Both the position numbers and the translations under genes were made by a program. A DNA stretch of 64,000 nt from Streptomyces sp. SKN60 (lineage in GTDB: Bacteria > Actinomycetota > Actinomycetes > Streptomycetales > Streptomycetaceae): NCBI RefSeq assembly GCF_026236535.1, contig NZ_JAHTMW010000022.1, forward strand, positions 57,161 through 121,160, in the 5' to 3' direction. The notes beneath the pieces are model-generated. The model did no database searches. It worked only from the letters and a program-made list of their open reading frames with translations, and had not been told where the DNA came from. Positions 63,897-64,000 of this stretch are shown one piece after another; the stretch's first letter is position 1; every line of letters begins with the position of its first letter.

Positions 63897-64000
63897 GGCC
63901 TGTCCGGAAAGTCCCGCCTGGCTCGCGGCGCCTGGCACGCACTCCCCCGTAGCCCTTCGGGCACGGGAGGTGCCCCCACCGCGTTGTCGTCGGTCGCCAT
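63897..64000 (+). mobile_element. MITE-like element, copy 4 (cut by the window end)
   Basis: The first 104 bp are present: GGCCTGTCCGGAAAGT at the left and the same interior as copy 3. It follows CTAG at 63893-63896, which is the stop codon of the GNAT gene. The right end lies outside the window. Confidence 0.7.

Noticed and set aside
1..64000. CRISPR arrays, tRNA or rRNA genes and secondary-metabolite clusters
   Set aside because: I saw no regular spacer-repeat arrays, no cloverleaf-like sequences and no PKS, NRPS or terpene synthase genes in the window.

Overview
The window is chromosomal DNA of a Streptomyces-type actinomycete. GC content is very high, third codon positions are almost always G or C, GTG (and one TTG) starts are common, and the gene content fits: F420-linked enzymes, an orphan P450, the ethylmalonyl-CoA pathway, BCCT, NCS1 and MFS transporters, and many TetR/GntR regulators. 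I see no rRNA, tRNA, CRISPR array, prophage or biosynthetic gene cluster. The only mobile-looking DNA is a family of about 0.2 kb inverted-terminal-repeat elements present four times.

Layout. 1-1.8 kb: end of an amino-acid ABC transporter operon (binding protein, two permeases). 1.9-12.1 kb: single genes (secreted CocE-like hydrolase, P450, gamma-glutamyltransferase, a divergent methionine aminopeptidase/XRE regulator pair, alginate lyase-like lipoprotein, F420/PPOX oxidoreductase). 12.2-18.5 kb: a reductive pyrimidine (or hydantoin) degradation operon of ureidopropionase, class III aminotransferase, dihydropyrimidinase, an LLM/F420 oxidoreductase and an NCS1 permease, behind a clear inverted repeat. 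18.6-23.8 kb: methyltransferase, hypothetical, domain-permuted lipoate ligase, inositol-phosphatase and phytoene-dehydrogenase-like genes. 23.8-31.1 kb: a neighbourhood rich in ADP-ribose and alkylation-damage functions (macrodomain, Ada-AlkA, Ogt, Sir2, Nudix, ADP-ribosylglycohydrolase). 31.2-35.8 kb: BCCT carrier, glycerate kinase, and psd-pssA for phosphatidylethanolamine. 35.9-45.2 kb: the core of the ethylmalonyl-CoA pathway (ccr, ecm/meaA, malyl-CoA lyase, MaoC hydratase, acyl-CoA dehydrogenase) with a TetR regulator and a doubled 3-hydroxyacyl-CoA dehydrogenase. 45.5-53 kb: HEAT-repeat protein, RidA-like protein, secreted tripeptidyl peptidase, radical SAM gene behind a LexA-type SOS box, SRPBCC protein, and an MFS exporter fused to beta-sandwich repeats. 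53-59.7 kb: a conserved hypothetical and a four-gene peptidase operon (DppA, M20, S9, LD-carboxypeptidase). 59.7-64 kb: GntR regulators around adenosine deaminase, LapA-like and PASTA-like small proteins, and a GNAT acetyltransferase.

How parts work together. The ethylmalonyl-CoA operon should turn acetyl-CoA units into glyoxylate plus propionyl-CoA and supply ethylmalonyl-CoA; the nearby glycerate kinase could help use glyoxylate-derived carbon. The pyrimidine operon covers uptake, ring opening, decarbamoylation and transamination, but its ring-reduction step would have to come from the F420-type enzyme because no NADPH-type dehydrogenase is visible. Many genes start 6-8 nt after a TANNNT hexamer without a Shine-Dalgarno sequence, the signature of leaderless mRNAs.

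The most unusual signal is the small repeat family. All three complete copies lie between convergent genes and are bounded by CTAG on both sides, and five of the seven visible CTAG borders are the TAG stop codons of the adjacent genes.
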